Positions 6,323 through 7,582 of a DNA stretch of 7,582 nucleotides are shown piece by piece (the first letter of the stretch is position 1; every line of letters starts with the position of its first letter). The notes beneath the pieces are model-generated. The model was not told where the DNA came from and ran no database searches. It saw only the letters and a program-made list of their open reading frames with translations. Both the position numbers and the translations under genes were made by a program. The DNA comes from Actinomycetota bacterium (lineage in GTDB: Bacteria > Actinomycetota > Actinomycetes > S36-B12 > UBA5976). The stretch lies in contig RGCY01000057.1 in the NCBI GenBank assembly GCA_009918865.1, positions 1 through 7,582 on the forward strand, in the 5' to 3' direction.

Positions 6323-6383
6323 CGCTCATGGCTCCTCGCAGCATCCGCGGACTATCGTGGGGGCTGAGGAGGAGCCATGAGCG
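6323..6383 (+). promoter_or_regulatory. Long stem-loop covering the copZ Shine-Dalgarno and start codon
   Basis: CGCTCATGGCTCCTC (6323-6337) and GAGGAGCCATGAGCG (6369-6383) are perfect 15-bp inverted repeats. Inside, CAGC (6339-6342) pairs with GCTG (6363-6366) and CCGCG (6345-6349) with CGTGG (6356-6360, one G-T pair), giving one extended hairpin. The right arm holds part of the copZ Shine-Dalgarno and its ATG (6377-6379). It starts 5 bp after the peptidase stop. It may end peptidase transcription (a TTTT follows at 6389-6392), block copZ translation in read-through RNA, or serve as a DNA operator. A -10-like TATCGT lies in the loop at 6353-6358; if used, copZ mRNA would lack the left arm. 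Confidence 0.7.
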
Positions 6384-6577
6384 AACGCGTTTTCACTGTC
6401 GAAGGCATGACCTGCGACCACTGCGTGCAAGCCGTCACTCGCGAAGTGTCAGCGATTCCTGGTGTCACGGCCGCATCTGTGGATTTGGCAGCCAAGCAAC
6501 TCACCGTTTCTGGTGATGTTGCCGAAAGTGCAATCTCCGACGCAGTTGCAGAAGCCGGCTACACACTGGTTTCGTGA
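6377..6577 (+). CDS. copZ: CopZ-type copper chaperone (HMA domain)
   Basis: A 66-aa cytosolic metallochaperone that is one complete heavy-metal-associated (HMA) domain. The metal site is GMTCDHC at residues 10-16, with Cys13 and Cys16 binding Cu(I); the rest follows the expected ferredoxin-like pattern (SAIPGVTAASVDLAAKQLTV, then VAEAGY near the end). Length is typical of CopZ. The start ATG has AGGAGG (6367-6372) four bases upstream, but both lie in the long inverted repeat. Its stop overlaps the ATPase GTG by four bases (GTGA), so the two are almost surely one operon and likely translationally coupled. The chaperone should hand copper to the ATPase's own N-terminal HMA domain. No copper regulator (CsoR, CueR) gene is in the window. 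Confidence 0.95.
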   Translation: MSERVFTVEGMTCDHCVQAVTREVSAIPGVTAASVDLAAKQLTVSGDVAESAISDAVAEAGYTLVS

Positions 6578-7582
6578 CCGGACCCAGCGGCAACGACGTG
6601 GCGCCCGAGAGTTCAATCGGTTTGGACACTGCGTCCGAAGGCACAGTCGCACCCACATCTTTGCGCGTCACCGATTTACATGTGTCCGGAATGACGTGTG
6701 CATCATGCGTTGCAAGGGTTGAACGAAAACTCACAAAAATCCAAGGCGTTCAAGCCTCGGTTGATTTGGCAACGGAGTCTGCACGCGTCGTTGCACCTGC
6801 CACGCTCCCGGTGACCGCGCTGGTTGACGCGGTGAAAGCGGCTGGATACGACGCCCAACTGCGAGATTACGCGACCAACAGTGCCGCCGATGCCAACGCG
6901 CGCGCGGCAGACTTAAGACGCCGACTCATCGTTGCAACTGTGCTCGGAGTTCCGGTCGTTGCGGTTTCAATGGTGATGTCCTTGCAGTTCGCCGGCTGGC
7001 AGTGGTGGGCGGCAGCATTCAGCGCTCCCATTGCATGGTGGAGTGCCCTTCCGTTTCACAAAGTCGCTTTGCGTCAACTGCGACATGGTTCTTCGAGCAT
7101 GGACACTCTTGTGTCATTGGGAGTTGCCGCGGCTTGGCTGGGTAGCGTTTATGCGTTAATTCGAGCCGCAAGTGCGCACGGAACTTGGTTTGTGTACGAC
7201 ACGAACATGAAAGAGCACGCAACAACTCACGTGTGGTTTGAAGTCGTCGCAGCTGTGACAGGTTTCCTGTTGCTTGGTCGGCTGCTTGAACATCGCGCCA
7301 CCCGGGAGTCTAGTCAAGCCATTCGCGAGTTGCTTGCGCTACAGGCGGTCAGCGGGCGTCGCTTGCTCGCGGATGGCACAACGGAACTGGTTCCAACCGA
7401 ATTCATCGTGGTCAATGACACCTTGCTCGTCAAACCTGGTGAAGTTGTTCCCGTGGATGGTGTGATTCTTGACGGCGAAACCGCGGTGGATGAATCAATG
7501 CTCACCGGCGAAGCCGTGCCTACCACCGCACGAGTTGGCGATTCACTCACAGGTGGCACGGTTGTGCTCACAGGACACATCA
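6574..7582 (+). CDS. copA: Copper-exporting P1B-type ATPase, N-terminal part (runs off window)
   Basis: The first 336 residues of a heavy-metal P-type ATPase that exports Cu(I) across the membrane. A polar Ser/Thr/Glu leader (1-30) is followed by one HMA domain with MTCASC at 40-45 (Cys42, Cys45). Then come membrane helices: about 117-137, 141-160 (the bent MB helix with adjoining SMDTLVSLG, 175-183), 184-198, and 219-237 leading into LLGRLLEHRA (233-242). The actuator domain follows, with KPGEVVPVDG (287-296) and DESMLTGE (306-313); the usual TGES reads TGEA. The CPC ion site, DKTG phosphorylation site and ATP-binding domain lie beyond the right edge, so copper specificity is inferred from the copZ neighbour and HMA domain. 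I take GTG at 6574, which overlaps the copZ stop; there is no separate Shine-Dalgarno. Confidence 0.93.
   Translation, partial: MTGPSGNDVAPESSIGLDTASEGTVAPTSLRVTDLHVSGMTCASCVARVERKLTKIQGVQASVDLATESARVVAPATLPVTALVDAVKAAGYDAQLRDYATNSAADANARAADLRRRLIVATVLGVPVVAVSMVMSLQFAGWQWWAAAFSAPIAWWSALPFHKVALRQLRHGSSSMDTLVSLGVAAAWLGSVYALIRAASAHGTWFVYDTNMKEHATTHVWFEVVAAVTGFLLLGRLLEHRATRESSQAIRELLALQAVSGRRLLADGTTELVPTEFIVVNDTLLVKPGEVVPVDGVILDGETAVDESMLTGEAVPTTARVGDSLTGGTVVLTGHI

Noticed and set aside
1..7582. CRISPR array, insertion sequence, phage or toxin-antitoxin genes
   Set aside because: No regularly spaced repeats, transposase, integrase or paired small genes are visible; the content is core chromosomal.

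Overview
This window looks like ordinary chromosomal sequence from an actinomycete-type bacterium (Actinomycetota). The seryl-tRNA synthetase carries an actinobacterial-style motif 3 (NGTLVAVPR...LLENHQQ). GC content is moderately high by eye, GTG starts occur, the tRNA gene does not encode its CCA end, and two genes have well-spaced -10 elements directly in front of an ATG, as in leaderless transcripts. I cannot name the genus.

Layout, left to right: (1) a possible 3' end of a plus-strand gene (2-94), facing (2) a minus-strand 14-TM DHA2/EmrB-QacA drug efflux gene (130-1818); (3) a plus-strand tRNA-Ser(UGA) gene (1866-1948), divergent from the transporter; (4) a large minus-strand membrane protein with MASE1-like, GGDEF and EAL parts (1930-4242 or 4266), whose stop codon lies inside the antisense strand of the tRNA; (5) a divergent promoter region of about 115 bp; (6) serS on the plus strand (4358-5671); (7) a 202-bp non-coding gap with two hairpins; (8) a small secreted NlpC/P60 cell-wall peptidase (5874-6317); (9) a copper module, copZ (6377-6577) overlapping by 4 bp a copper-transporting P1B ATPase (copA-like) that runs off the right edge.

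Functional themes: serine translation (tRNA-Ser and serS about 2.4 kb apart), c-di-GMP turnover at the membrane, cell-wall remodelling and copper handling. CopZ should carry Cu(I) in the cytosol and deliver it to the ATPase for export; the overlap of the two genes suggests translational coupling.

I found no clearly new multi-gene system. The strongest unexplained signal is a perfect 15-bp inverted repeat (6323-6337 / 6369-6383) whose right arm contains both the Shine-Dalgarno sequence and the start codon of copZ. It could hide the start of the copper operon in read-through RNA. Other points worth a look are the tRNA T-loop acting as antisense stop codon for the GGDEF-EAL gene, paired leaderless-type promoters between that gene and serS, and a hairpin just before the NlpC/P60 ribosome binding site.
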